From: a bacterium
GTDB taxonomy: Bacteria; Bacillota; Bacilli; Lactobacillales; Streptococcaceae
DNA: 64,000 nt
Assembly (NCBI GenBank): GCA_905221095.1
Contig: CAJNBV010000005.1
Span: 97,284 to 161,283, forward strand
Direction of reading: 5' to 3'
Positions within the stretch are counted from its first letter, which is position 1. Each line of letters begins with the position of its first letter. The notes under the pieces were generated by a model. The model did no database searches, was not told the DNA's origin, and saw only the letters and a program-made list of their open reading frames with translations. The position numbers and the translations under genes were made by a program. This document shows, one piece after another, positions 56,213 to 64,000 of this stretch.

Positions 56213-57517
56213 TCACTTGAATCTGAGGCCTTTTGGAAAATAATTTTTCAAAACATTTCCAGTCACCTTTCCAAAGCCCAAACCATTGCCCTGAACCAAA
56301 ACTTGGTACCAACCATTAGGCAGACTTCCCGCTAGCTGAACAGTCTCTCCAGCCACATACTTTACAAACGCTTCTTGGTCAATTTCAACCGACTGCTTGA
56401 CCTGACTCGGTTTCAAGGCTAATCCAAGAGCGAAACTGGGCTCAAAGCGTTTCTTCTTAAAGGTACCCAGATGCAGACCATTGCGAGCAATCTTGAGCTT
56501 TCCTAGATCTGGCAAGAGTTCTGGCAAGAGATAAAGCTGGTCACCAAACGTCTGCAAGATTCCCCTTAGATTGATTTTCAAGTGTTTTTGAGCAAATTCC
56601 TGCCACAAGGCAACTTGTTCTCGGCTGAGATTGCTCTTACTTGCCTTAAATTTAGGTGCTGGATTGTCACCCTTAAACTGTAGATGGGCTACAAACTGTC
56701 CTTCTCCCTTAAAATGATGAGGATACATCCGAGCCGTTTCTGGCAGGTCAATACCAGCTACCATTCCATTGATATGTTCAACTGGCTGCAAGTCAAAATC
56801 ATACTCTTCCAGTAGCCAATTAACAATCTCTTCGTTTTCCTCAGGTGCCCAGGTACAAGTCGAATAAACCAGACGACCACCCTCAGCTAACATGGTCACT
56901 GCATCTGCTAGAATTTCTCTTTGCAAACTAGCACATTGACTCGGATAATCGAGACTCCAATAATCCATAGCATCTGGCTGCTTACGGAACATCCCTTCAC
57001 CAGAGCATGGGGCATCAAGGACAATGAGGTCAAAATAGCCTTTAAAGACCTTAGCCAAGCGATCAGCAGATTCATTGGTCACCACGACATTTATCGCTCC
57101 AAAGCGCTCCATGTTTTCTACTAAAATCTTAGCCCGTTTGTTAGAAATTTCATTGGAAACAAGGAGACCCTCCCCGGCTAGATAGGCTGCTAGCTGAGTT
57201 GATTTACCACCTGGTGCAGCGGCCAAATCCAAGACCTTCATTCCAGGACTGGGTTGGGCAACCTGAGCCACCATCTGGGCAGCGGGTTCTTGCGAATAAA
57301 CCAAACCAGTAGCATGCTCAGGCGATTTCCCTGAAACCTTCCCATAATGTCCCCAAGGGGTTTGAGGAATAGGATCAGAAAATGAAGCTTGGGCTTCTTT
57401 TAAAGGATTGACCCGAAAAGCCGAAACCGCTTCCTCCTCAAAAGAGGCAAGAAAATCTCTTGCCTCATCTCCTAGTATCTCTTCATATTTTTCAACAAAT
57501 CCTTCTGGAAATTGCAT
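56213..57517 (-). CDS. rsmF: 16S rRNA (cytosine-C5) methyltransferase RsmF-like
   Basis: A 434-residue NOL1/NOP2/Sun enzyme. SAM-binding is LDLAAAPGGKSTQLAAYL (about 95-112). The two catalytic cysteines are in DAPCSGEGMFRK (about 168) and YSTCTWAPEENE (about 217). The C-terminal domain has a PUA-like/RsmF tail (GLGFGKVTGNVLKNYFPKG). It abuts the inositol phosphatase gene exactly (TAA then ATG) and closes the spx operon. Exact target cytosine is inferred from E. coli RsmF. Confidence 0.92.
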   Translation of the reverse strand: MQFPEGFVEKYEEILGDEARDFLASFEEEAVSAFRVNPLKEAQASFSDPIPQTPWGHYGKVSGKSPEHATGLVYSQEPAAQMVAQVAQPSPGMKVLDLAAAPGGKSTQLAAYLAGEGLLVSNEISNKRAKILVENMERFGAINVVVTNESADRLAKVFKGYFDLIVLDAPCSGEGMFRKQPDAMDYWSLDYPSQCASLQREILADAVTMLAEGGRLVYSTCTWAPEENEEIVNWLLEEYDFDLQPVEHINGMVAGIDLPETARMYPHHFKGEGQFVAHLQFKGDNPAPKFKASKSNLSREQVALWQEFAQKHLKINLRGILQTFGDQLYLLPELLPDLGKLKIARNGLHLGTFKKKRFEPSFALGLALKPSQVKQSVEIDQEAFVKYVAGETVQLAGSLPNGWYQVLVQGNGLGFGKVTGNVLKNYFPKGLRFK

Positions 57518-58291
57518 TTAAGTTCTTTTCCTTTCGTAAATATAGGACTGAATTTCCTCCTGCATCTCAAGAGGAACCATCATGACAGGCTGTCTGGTTT
57601 GAAAATCAGGAGTTTCACCAGAAAGGGTCACCACCCGATAGCCCAGACTTTCCCCTAAAATACTAGCGGCAGCATAATCCCATGGTTGCAGATAGGTGAC
57701 ATAGGTCAACAAACGCCCTGACAAAATCTTGGCAAAACTAATGGCCGCACTCCCATAGACACGAACACCAAGAACAGCTCGGCTCAAATCAGCCAGCCCC
57801 CATTCATTGGTTTCCAGCATACCACTATTTCCTGCAATGAGAAAATCTCCAAGTGGTTTCGCTTTAAAGGGAGCTAGTGGCTGATCATTTCGACAGACTG
57901 GAAACTTACCACCACCGTGATAACAATCCCCTTTGACCACATCATAAATCAGACCAAACTGCCCCTGACCATTTTCAAAATAAGCCATCATAACAGCAAA
58001 ATCTTCCTGCTGGGCGACAAAATTATTGGTACCATCAATGGGATCAATGATCCACACCTTGCCCTCTTGCACCGAAGCACGCAAACAGCCCTCTTCAGCA
58101 CAAATCTTATCCTCAGGATAACGGGATAAAATTTCACTCACCAAGAACTCCTGAACTTCCTTGTCCAGTCTGGTCACCAAATCTGTCGGAGAGGTTTTTG
58201 TCTCAACCTGCAAGTCTTCCTGCATGTGGTCAAGGATATACTGGCCTGCTTTCTTAATTAGCTCTTTAGCAAATTCAAATTTACTTTCCAA
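57518..58291 (-). CDS. Inositol monophosphatase family protein
   Basis: A 257-residue Mg2+-dependent phosphatase-fold protein. Metal-binding blocks are AEEGC (about 64), the [13 protein letters not shown] block (about 79-91, DPIDGTNN) and [17 protein letters not shown] (about 204-220). I choose TTG 58291 with AAGGAAAG 7 bases upstream. The only upstream ATG (58393) would place 34 codons inside the UPF0223 gene in another frame. Physiological substrate (inositol phosphate, PAP or FBP-like) is unknown. Confidence 0.85.
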   Translation of the reverse strand: MESKFEFAKELIKKAGQYILDHMQEDLQVETKTSPTDLVTRLDKEVQEFLVSEILSRYPEDKICAEEGCLRASVQEGKVWIIDPIDGTNNFVAQQEDFAVMMAYFENGQGQFGLIYDVVKGDCYHGGGKFPVCRNDQPLAPFKAKPLGDFLIAGNSGMLETNEWGLADLSRAVLGVRVYGSAAISFAKILSGRLLTYVTYLQPWDYAAASILGESLGYRVVTLSGETPDFQTRQPVMMVPLEMQEEIQSYIYERKRT

Positions 58292-58559
58292 GAGAAATCT
58301 TTCCTTCCCCTTTTTCCTTGGCCGCCTGAACCGCTCGATAAAGCGAATAGCCACTAACCGTCTCAAATTCTCGGCCCAAACGTTTCTCCTCACTCTTGCT
58401 TGGCACGACCGCCTTGAATCCCTTATAAGAATCCAGTAGCTTTTTAGCCTCTACCTTGTCTTCATAGGCAGCTTCAACATCATTAAAAAAAGAAAGCACT
58501 GAAGCAAGTTCTTCAGTGCTCCACGACAAATCTAGTGGGTAACTATACTGTTTGTTCAT
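58281..58559 (-). CDS. UPF0223 family protein
   Basis: A 92-residue protein of the UPF0223 family (YktA-like). Recognised by [20 protein letters not shown] at the N-terminus and [15 protein letters not shown] (about 51-65). No catalytic motif or membrane segment is present. It overlaps spx by one base and the phosphatase gene by 11. Function unknown. Confidence 0.88.
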   Translation of the reverse strand: MNKQYSYPLDLSWSTEELASVLSFFNDVEAAYEDKVEAKKLLDSYKGFKAVVPSKSEEKRLGREFETVSGYSLYRAVQAAKEKGEGKISLGK

Positions 58560-58960
58560 TAACTAATACCAGCTCTCATTCTTGCTTCTTTTAGTTCTTG
58601 CTTACGGTAACTACGAGGGAGAAAAGCACGAATCTCATCTTCATTAAAACCGATCTGCATGCGTTTAGCATCGATAATAATGGGACGACGCAAAAGACTA
58701 GGGTACTGCTCAATCAAATGCAGCAATTCCGATACCGAAATACTTTCTACATCAATATCTAATTTTTGAAAAATTTTTGAACGAGTTGAAATGATGTCAT
58801 CAGTACCATTTTCGGTCAAGGAAAGAATGTGTTGCAATTCTTTTCTCGTTAAGGGACTGGTCATAATATTATGCTCCTCAAAGGGCACCTTATGTTTTTC
58901 TAACCAGGCCTTCGCCTTACGACATGATGTACAGCTCGGTGATAGAAATAGTGTAATCAT
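58559..58960 (-). CDS. spx: Spx/MgsR family transcriptional regulator
   Basis: A 133-residue ArsC-fold regulator. The redox switch CTSC (Cys10 and Cys13) is intact, followed by [17 protein letters not shown] and LLRRPIIID, as in Spx. Spx binds the RNA polymerase alpha C-terminal domain and controls thiol-stress genes. Streptococci have two Spx proteins (SpxA1 and SpxA2); which this is cannot be told from the sequence alone. It heads spx-UPF0223-phosphatase-rsmF. Confidence 0.92.
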   Translation of the reverse strand: MITLFLSPSCTSCRKAKAWLEKHKVPFEEHNIMTSPLTRKELQHILSLTENGTDDIISTRSKIFQKLDIDVESISVSELLHLIEQYPSLLRRPIIIDAKRMQIGFNEDEIRAFLPRSYRKQELKEARMRAGIS

Positions 58961-58994
58961 GCTTTTCTCTTCTTATCTATACTTTGCTACTTCT

Positions 58995-59023
58995 ATTATA
59001 CAAAAAAATAAAGCGCTTGACTA
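58995..59023 (-). promoter_or_regulatory. Promoter of the spx operon
   Basis: TAGTCA (59023-59018), a 17-base spacer and TATAAT (59000-58995); the ATG is 35 bases downstream. Confidence 0.75.
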
Positions 59024-59033
59024 GAGATTTTTA

Positions 59034-59067
59034 GAAAAAAAGCCTATTTTTTCAAGAAAAATAGACT
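59034..59067 (-). terminator. Terminator of the hemW operon
   Basis: An 11-bp stem AGTCTATTTTT/AAAAATAGGCT with loop CTTGA and seven T residues on the minus strand. It is about 100 bases after the DUF1461 stop; the intervening 59068-59170 shows nothing else. Confidence 0.8.
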
Positions 59068-59170
59068 GTTTGCGAACGATTGAGGCAATGTAGATTTAGT
59101 TAATTCACTCTTGACAATAGTTTCGAATCACATACCTAACTTATTTATTCAAAATAAGAACATCTTAGTA

Positions 59171-59788
59171 TTATTTCCTACGACTTTTCAGACACAGATA
59201 ACCAAAGAAGCTTTCATAGAGGGCGAAAAAGAGGAGGAAGGCATGGAGGAAGAAAATCTCTGGCAAAATCAGAATAACTGGATCCTTGGCTGGGTCAAAA
59301 AGCCAGGTATCATCTCCTACAAAGAGAATTTGATGGAAAAGAGTAAAGAATTGGTCAAAACCAATCAAAACTCCCCCAAGCCCAATCAGTAAAGGCAAAA
59401 CCACTAGAGTCAGAAGCCCTTTACTAAATAGAGACAAGAAGCCCTTTTTCACAATTCCTTTTACAAAGAAATAGAAACTTGGCAGTGTCACTAGGGCAAC
59501 TAGCTGTACCAAGTGAAAGAGATTCTTCACAACTGCAAAATGGTGCAGACCAGCTGCTGACGAACGAAAATCTGGCATCTCTAGAACCTGACTAAAAGGA
59601 TTGGTCAGGTAATTCATCAAGATATGAAAGTTGTACTGAATGGTTTCTGGTTTTAGATAAACCCGATTTGTTAAATTCAGCCACTCAATCTCCAGAGGAT
59701 AAACAATCCAAGCCAGATAAATGGTCAGCAGGATTGAGAGGGAGAGGAGAAAGAGAATAGAGCCCCAAAAGGTCAGTTTAGTTTTCAT
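59171..59788 (-). CDS. Integral membrane protein, DUF1461 (TIGR01906) family
   Basis: A 205-residue protein with four hydrophobic helices (about 7-28, 88-110, 121-145, 175-195), the pattern of the TIGR01906/DUF1461 family of streptococci. The start is [13 protein letters not shown], with GGAGT 9 bases upstream, overlapping the HAD gene by 11 bases. Role unknown. It is the last gene of the hemW operon. Confidence 0.8.
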   Translation of the reverse strand: MKTKLTFWGSILFLLSLSILLTIYLAWIVYPLEIEWLNLTNRVYLKPETIQYNFHILMNYLTNPFSQVLEMPDFRSSAAGLHHFAVVKNLFHLVQLVALVTLPSFYFFVKGIVKKGFLSLFSKGLLTLVVLPLLIGLGGVLIGFDQFFTLFHQILFVGDDTWLFDPAKDPVILILPEIFFLHAFLLFFALYESFFGYLCLKSRRK

Positions 59789-60551
59789 CAAAGTTCCACT
59801 CCGCAAGGCTAGACACCACATGAGTCGGTGCGATTGGTAGGGTTGCTACTTCTTCTGCCTTGGTAAAACCTGTTGTCACCAAGAGCGTTGGAATGCCGTT
59901 GTCAATCCCTGCTCGGATATCAGTTAAATAATTGTCCCCAACCATAATCAACTCTTCACGTTCCAAGCCTAAGTGCTCAACTGCCTTGTCCATGATGATA
60001 GCATTTGGCTTCCCGATATAAACAGGCTTCACTCGTGTTGCTACTTCAAGCAAAGTAATCAGTGAACCAGCACCCGGCAAAAGACCGCGTTCTGTCGGGA
60101 TGTTGAGGTCAGGATTGGTTCCAATAAAATGGGCACCCTTTTGAATCGCCAGAGTTGCTGTCGCAAATTTTTCATAGTCGACTTGCCAGTCCAGTCCTAC
60201 TACTACATAGGCTGGATTTTCCTTGTCTTCGACATATCCAGCCGCCTTGATAGCTTCCTTGAGGCCTGCTTCTCCGATGACATAGACCGTCTTTTCAAGT
60301 CCCAAGTCATTCATATAATCGATAGTTGCCAAAGTCGCTGTGTAGACAGTTGATAGGGGCGTATCGATATTAAAATTCTGAGCCAACATCTCCTGAACAC
60401 TCTCTGGAGTGCGGGTTGTATTGTTAGTCACAAAGAGATAGGGAATGTCCCGCTTTTGCAATTCATGGACAAAAGCCTCTCCTGCCGGGATTCGGTCTTT
60501 CCCCTTATAAATCGTTCCGTCTAAATCAATTAAATAGCCTTTATATTTCAT
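59778..60551 (-). CDS. HAD-superfamily phosphatase, NagD/AraL type
   Basis: A 257-residue HAD hydrolase with cap domain type C2. Motif I is DLDGTIYKG (about 9-17), motif [10 protein letters not shown] (about 43), motif [14 protein letters not shown] (about 175, Lys) and motif [11 protein letters not shown] (about 204). It starts [10 protein letters not shown]; the upstream 11 codons are open but lack support. Members dephosphorylate small sugar or nucleoside phosphates; the substrate is not predictable. Confidence 0.9.
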   Translation of the reverse strand: MKYKGYLIDLDGTIYKGKDRIPAGEAFVHELQKRDIPYLFVTNNTTRTPESVQEMLAQNFNIDTPLSTVYTATLATIDYMNDLGLEKTVYVIGEAGLKEAIKAAGYVEDKENPAYVVVGLDWQVDYEKFATATLAIQKGAHFIGTNPDLNIPTERGLLPGAGSLITLLEVATRVKPVYIGKPNAIIMDKAVEHLGLEREELIMVGDNYLTDIRAGIDNGIPTLLVTTGFTKAEEVATLPIAPTHVVSSLAEWNFDEN

Positions 60552-60559
60552 ATTTTTCT

Positions 60560-61297
60560 CTAATCCTTCTTCATTTCTTGCCATGTGATGATGGCTTGGG
60601 CATTGGTCGCCCCGTCGCTTATAATCTCATGCTTGCTTTTCAGTCCAATCCGTTCAACAGCCGATGTAATCACCCCACCTGGTCGAACTTCCTTGATATA
60701 CTTGAGGTTGATTTTCTTGGGAATATACTGGGTCAAAAAATCTGCTCCCATGACCTCAAAAATCCAGTCCAAGTATTTACTGTTATTGACATGGCCATTC
60801 ATATCCAAGTCGTAAAAACGAACATGGTAATCCTTGCTGACTGGCTCGTCCAAGGACTCATACTTTGGACCACGAATGAGCTTTTTATCAAAATCAGACT
60901 GGTAAGGAGCCACAATCTCAGGTTCGACAGCATGGACTTTTCGACTGTCTCGGTCCATGAGAACAAAGGTCGCCATCATGTGGATGAGCTCCTCCCCTGC
61001 TTCATCATAAATGGTAAAGCGACGATAGCAAAAGAGTCGATTGTAGCTCAGGGCTTCCGTTTCGATGGTGATTTCTTCCGCAAAACGAGGCAAACGAACC
61101 ACCTCAATATCATAATCTGTGATAATCCAGACCAGATTATAGTTTTCCAAAATGGCCTTATCACTAACTCCCAGTTCAATCGACTGCATCCCTGAAACCT
61201 GCAGAGACAGCAAAATTACATCTGGAAGTTTGATATGACCGTTCATATCAGCCATATCAAAAGGAATTTTCATTTTCATTTGATAAGTTAAGCCCAT
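60560..61297 (-). CDS. Acyl-ACP thioesterase (hotdog fold)
   Basis: A 245-residue two-hotdog thioesterase of the FatA/FatB-like bacterial group. It contains [20 protein letters not shown] near residue 55 and the catalytic-region [18 protein letters not shown] (about 158-175, with the His and Asn). It hydrolyses acyl carrier protein-bound fatty acids; chain length is unknown. It begins after GGAGTAGG four bases past the hemW stop and is second in the operon. Confidence 0.9.
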   Translation of the reverse strand: MGLTYQMKMKIPFDMADMNGHIKLPDVILLSLQVSGMQSIELGVSDKAILENYNLVWIITDYDIEVVRLPRFAEEITIETEALSYNRLFCYRRFTIYDEAGEELIHMMATFVLMDRDSRKVHAVEPEIVAPYQSDFDKKLIRGPKYESLDEPVSKDYHVRFYDLDMNGHVNNSKYLDWIFEVMGADFLTQYIPKKINLKYIKEVRPGGVITSAVERIGLKSKHEIISDGATNAQAIITWQEMKKD

Positions 61298-61301
61298 GAT
61301 C

Positions 61302-62432
61302 CTACTCCAAAATAAATCGTTCTGCTACAGTGTCTCCCAAAAAGAGACCTCTTTTTGTCATGCGCACGCGATCACCGTCTATTTGCATGAGACCTTGTTG
61401 AACCAAATCTCTGACGATTTCTCCATAAAGTCCATCGAAAGACCGTTCAAATTTTTCTTCAAATCGTGCCATAGAGACCCCTGATTTCTTGCGGAGTCCC
61501 AAGAACATTTCTTCTTCCATTTGCTCCTTTTGACTCAGGTGCTCTTCTGTGATGCGAGCATTGCCTTCCTCAACTGCACTGAGATAATGACGAATGGGAC
61601 CATGGTTTTTATAGCGAACACCATTGACATAGCCAGACGCCCCAGCACCGATGCCATAGTATTCAGCATTGTCCCAGTACATGAGATTGTGACGACTTTC
61701 AAAACTAGGCTTGGAGAAATTGGAAATCTCATAATGCTCAAAACCAGCTCGCTCTAGCTCTGCAATGATGTACTCAAACATCTCCGCTTCTAGTTCCTCC
61801 TTAGGCAGAGGCAATTTCCCACGTCGCATCCGATTCATAAAGACCGTGTGATTTTCCAAAATCAAGCTATACAGACTCACATGGGGAATATCCAACCCAA
61901 TGGCTTTAGCTACATTTTCCTTGACCTGCTCCATGGTCTGGCCAGGCAGAGCATAAATCAAGTCGATGGAGATATTGTCAAAACCAGCCAGTTTCAGGCG
62001 GTCGATATTTTCATAAATATCCTTCTCCAAATGACTGCGCCCAATCTTTTTCAGCATCTTGTCATCAAAGGTCTGCACGCCTAGTGAAACACGGTTAACA
62101 GCCGAGTTCTTCAAAACAGCTATCTTATCCGCATCCAAGTCGCCCGGATTGGCTTCAATGGTCAACTCTTCCAAGACAGACAAATCCAAGTTTTTAGTCA
62201 AGCCATTCAGTAACACCTCCAGTTGCGGAGCCGACAGGGCTGTCGGTGTTCCACCACCGATATAAAGGGTTCGCAATTTTTGAATATCATAAGAACGAAA
62301 CTCTTCCAGCAGATGCTCCAAATAGCTATCGACCGGCTGATTCTTGATAAAGACCTTTGAAAAGTCACAGTAATAACAAATCTGGGTACAAAACGGGATG
62401 TGCACATAGGCTGACGTTGGTTTTTTCTGCAT
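61302..62432 (-). CDS. hemW: Radical SAM heme chaperone HemW-like protein
   Basis: A 376-residue radical SAM protein starting MQKKPTSAYVHIPF. The iron-sulfur motif is CTQICYYC followed by Asp-Phe (about Cys17, Cys21, Cys24), so it has CxxxCxxC with F after the last Cys and not the fourth Cys of coproporphyrinogen oxidase HemN. Mitis-group streptococci lack heme synthesis, which also supports HemW. The -10 element ends 7 bases before the ATG and there is no SD. It heads hemW-thioesterase-HAD-DUF1461. Confidence 0.9.
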   Translation of the reverse strand: MQKKPTSAYVHIPFCTQICYYCDFSKVFIKNQPVDSYLEHLLEEFRSYDIQKLRTLYIGGGTPTALSAPQLEVLLNGLTKNLDLSVLEELTIEANPGDLDADKIAVLKNSAVNRVSLGVQTFDDKMLKKIGRSHLEKDIYENIDRLKLAGFDNISIDLIYALPGQTMEQVKENVAKAIGLDIPHVSLYSLILENHTVFMNRMRRGKLPLPKEELEAEMFEYIIAELERAGFEHYEISNFSKPSFESRHNLMYWDNAEYYGIGAGASGYVNGVRYKNHGPIRHYLSAVEEGNARITEEHLSQKEQMEEEMFLGLRKKSGVSMARFEEKFERSFDGLYGEIVRDLVQQGLMQIDGDRVRMTKRGLFLGDTVAERFILE

Positions 62433-62439
62433 AGTAATT

Positions 62440-62445
62440 ATTATA
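62440..62445 (-). promoter_or_regulatory. Extended -10 promoter of hemW, compatible with a leaderless mRNA
   Basis: TGGTATAAT lies with its last T seven bases before ATG 62432. The region upstream is a terminator hairpin. Confidence 0.6.
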
Positions 62446-62450
62446 CCACA

Positions 62451-62504
62451 AAAGCGAACAATACTTAGAATTCCCTTTAACAAAATCCTAGCATTGTTCG
62501 CTTT
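62451..62504 (-). terminator. Terminator hairpin after the surface protein gene
   Basis: A perfect 12-bp stem AAAGCGAACAAT/ATTGTTCGCTTT (arms 62504-62493 and 62462-62451) with a 30-base loop. The T tract on the minus strand is short (CTTTTG). It ends 104 bases past the surface protein stop; 62505-62607 shows nothing else. Confidence 0.7.
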
Positions 62505-62607
62505 CTTTATCTATACATTCTTTTTATTTTATGACGAACACGATTCCCAGAACCAATCTAGTTTGTCTTTACAATCCAAAAGAATGAATGTTCATTTGAC
62601 TAAATTT

Positions 62608-64000
62608 TTAGTCTTCTTTTTTCTTTCCAAGAGCAAGTCCGAGACCACCTAGCAGACCAAGAAGTCCTAGAGAGGCAAGAGTTGCATTTGATTCTGTTCC
62701 TGTATTTGGCAATACATTTTGAGAATCATTTGATTTAGCTCCATTGTCACTGGCATCTGTAGCATCTTCATGATTTGCATTCGGAGTAACTGCATCTGGA
62801 GTTGGAGTTGTTGGTGCAGGCGCAGATGTATCTTGACCAGAATTTCCATTAGTATCAGGTGTGACTGGTATTTCTACCTTAGTTTCTGGTTTGCCATTTC
62901 CTTTGTCGTACTCTGGTGTGTAGATGTCTTTGTCTTTCTCTCTAACTGTTACTTCCACTGGAACGATATCTTTTGAGCCATCTGGGTAAGTTACCGTGAT
63001 TGTTCCTGTAATCTTATCGCCTGGTTTCGCTCCTTCTGGAATTGTGACAGTTACTGTACCATCTTTGCCAACTGTGATGCCTGGGGTATCACTTTCGAAC
63101 TTAGTTCCTTCTGGAATTTCTTTTCCAGCTTTCTCTTTCAATGGTAATTCAACAGTGCCACCTGGTTTGCCATTTCCTTTGTCGTACTCTGGGGTGTAGA
63201 TGTCTTTGCCTTTCTCTCTAACTGTCACTTCCACTGGAACGATATCTTTTGAGCCATCTGGGTAAGTTACGGTGATTGTTCCTGTAATCTTATCACCTGG
63301 TTTTGCTCCTTCTGGGATTGTAACGGTTACTGTACCATCTTTGCCTACTGTGATGCCTGGGGTATCACTTCCGAACTTAGTTCCTTCTGGAATTTCTTTT
63401 CCAGATTTCTCTTTCAATGGTAATTCAACAGTGCCACCTGGTTTGCCGTTTCCTTTGTCGTACTCTGGGGTATAGATGTCTTTGTCTTTCTCTCTAACCG
63501 TTACTTCCACTGGAACGATATCTTTTGAACCGTCTGGGTAAGTTACCGTGATTTCGCCTGTAATCTTATCGCCTGGTTTTGCTCCTTCTGGGATTGTAAC
63601 AGTTACTGTACCATCTTTGCCTACTGTGATGCCTGGGGTATCACTTTCGAACTTAGTTCCTTCTGGAATTTCTTTTCCAGATTTCTCTTTCAATGGTAAT
63701 TCAACAGTGCCACCTGGTTTGCCGTTTCCTTTGTCGTACTCTGGGGTATAGATGTCTTTGTCTTTCTCTCTAACTGTTACTTCCACTGGAACGATGTCTT
63801 TTGAGCCATCTGGGTAAGTTACGGTGATTTCGCCTGTAATCTTATCGCCTGGTTTTGCTCCTTCTGGGATTGTGACAGTTACTGTACCATCTTTGCCTAC
63901 TGTGATGCCTGGGGTATCACTTTCGAACTTAGTTCCTTCTGGAATTTCTTTTCCAGATTTCTCTTTCAATGGTAATTCAACAGTGCCACCTGGTTTGCCG
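62608..64000 (-). CDS. LPXTG-anchored surface protein with Rib/alpha-like YPDG repeats (5' end outside window)
   Basis: The last 464 residues of a cell-wall protein. It has four complete 92-residue repeats plus the start of a fifth at the window edge. Each contains EGTKFxSDTPGITVGKDG, GDKITGxITVTYPDGSKD and IVPVEVTVRE, in the style of Rib/alpha/YPDG streptococcal and enterococcal adhesin repeats. A Pro/Thr/Asn-rich linker of about 60 residues follows, then the sortase signal LPNTG, a hydrophobic stretch (LASLGLLGLLGGLGLALG) and a KKKED tail. Repeat copies differ at only a few positions. Function (adhesion, length-variable stalk) is inferred. The N-terminal domain is not visible. Confidence 0.92.
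   Translation of the reverse strand, partial: GKPGGTVELPLKEKSGKEIPEGTKFESDTPGITVGKDGTVTVTIPEGAKPGDKITGEITVTYPDGSKDIVPVEVTVREKDKDIYTPEYDKGNGKPGGTVELPLKEKSGKEIPEGTKFESDTPGITVGKDGTVTVTIPEGAKPGDKITGEITVTYPDGSKDIVPVEVTVREKDKDIYTPEYDKGNGKPGGTVELPLKEKSGKEIPEGTKFGSDTPGITVGKDGTVTVTIPEGAKPGDKITGTITVTYPDGSKDIVPVEVTVREKGKDIYTPEYDKGNGKPGGTVELPLKEKAGKEIPEGTKFESDTPGITVGKDGTVTVTIPEGAKPGDKITGTITVTYPDGSKDIVPVEVTVREKDKDIYTPEYDKGNGKPETKVEIPVTPDTNGNSGQDTSAPAPTTPTPDAVTPNANHEDATDASDNGAKSNDSQNVLPNTGTESNATLASLGLLGLLGGLGLALGKKKED
62891..63994 (-). repeat. Four tandem 276-bp repeats in the surface protein gene
   Basis: Units begin at 62891, 63167, 63443 and 63719 (fifth at 63995), exactly 276 bases apart, and are nearly identical at the DNA level apart from the most 3' unit's edge. 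They encode 92-residue protein repeats. Such arrays expand and contract by recombination, and an assembly from short reads may miscount them. Confidence 0.95.

Noticed and set aside
58292..58393. N-terminal extension of the inositol phosphatase gene from ATG 58393
   Set aside because: It is a highly basic segment that would overlap the UPF0223 gene in another frame; TTG 58291 has a good ribosome site.
62996..63751. Three repeated plus-strand ORFs of 67 codons inside the surface protein repeats
   Set aside because: They are antisense shadows of the 276-bp repeats, with identical spacing and no ribosome binding site.
62891..63994. Possible CRISPR-like array
   Set aside because: The repeats are 276 bp, contiguous without spacers and in frame with a protein that ends in LPNTG.

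Overview
The window looks like a chromosomal segment of a Streptococcus of the mitis group (S. mitis / S. oralis / S. pseudopneumoniae / S. pneumoniae). The reasons are three clear pneumococcal-type BOX elements plus a remnant, a teichoic-acid locus with a LicD protein, the murB-potABCD and pstSCAB-phoU clusters in an order I know from pneumococcus, and low GC with strong AAGGAG ribosome binding sites. Species cannot be fixed from sequence alone. Almost every gene lies on the minus strand. I recognise nearly all of it as core streptococcal chromosome and see no prophage, insertion sequence, CRISPR array, rRNA or tRNA gene.

Layout: 1-672 is the 3' end of gdhA. 766-2431 is a TetR-controlled oxidoreductase operon. 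2712-3861 is rplJ-rplL with its L10 leader. 3904-9751 holds an MTA/SAH deaminase, a heterodimeric ABC exporter and msrAB. 9850-12063 is hom-thrB with a CodY-like box, followed by mecA. 13209-18647 is a five-gene polysaccharide operon (licD, two glycosyltransferases, a TarP-like polymerase and a Wzz/kinase-like partner) that probably makes teichoic-acid repeats. 18925-22814 is aroA-aroK-pheA-psr. 22906-29944 is rlmI-aroD-aroE-aroB-aroC-tyrA, a broken small membrane-protein gene, and a ylbF-like gene. 30061-32217 is an LtaS-type sulfatase on the plus strand. 32429-35125 is a small membrane protein and an ABC-2 type exporter. 35304-36758 is a cytoplasmic alpha-amylase behind a MalR/CcpA-type palindrome.

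36917-38188 is an AT-rich gene for a membrane-anchored HNH endonuclease, apparently inserted between amylase and alaS. 38259-41613 is a T-box controlled operon of a LURP-one-like protein and alaS. 42058-46939 is murB-potABCD with an unexplained 150-nt inter-gene leader. 47020-48513 is alsD plus a YhfC-type protease behind a BOX element. 48754-50974 holds a MocR regulator and an amino-acid binding lipoprotein. 51072-56183 is pstSCAB1B2-phoU. 56213-59023 is spx, UPF0223, an inositol phosphatase family gene and rsmF. 59171-62445 is hemW, thioesterase, HAD and a DUF1461 protein. 62608-64000 is the 3' part of an LPXTG surface protein built of near-identical 92-residue repeats.

The genes fit together as central nitrogen, threonine and aromatic amino acid synthesis, envelope polymer assembly (psr, tar-like locus, murB, LtaS-like enzyme), and polyamine and phosphate import. 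The least explained items are the HNH membrane protein, the TarQ-like protein with a P-loop-less kinase domain, the murB-potA leader with a 24-codon ORF, the nonsense-interrupted gene inside the aro operon, and two promoters placed so that mRNA would start at the ATG.
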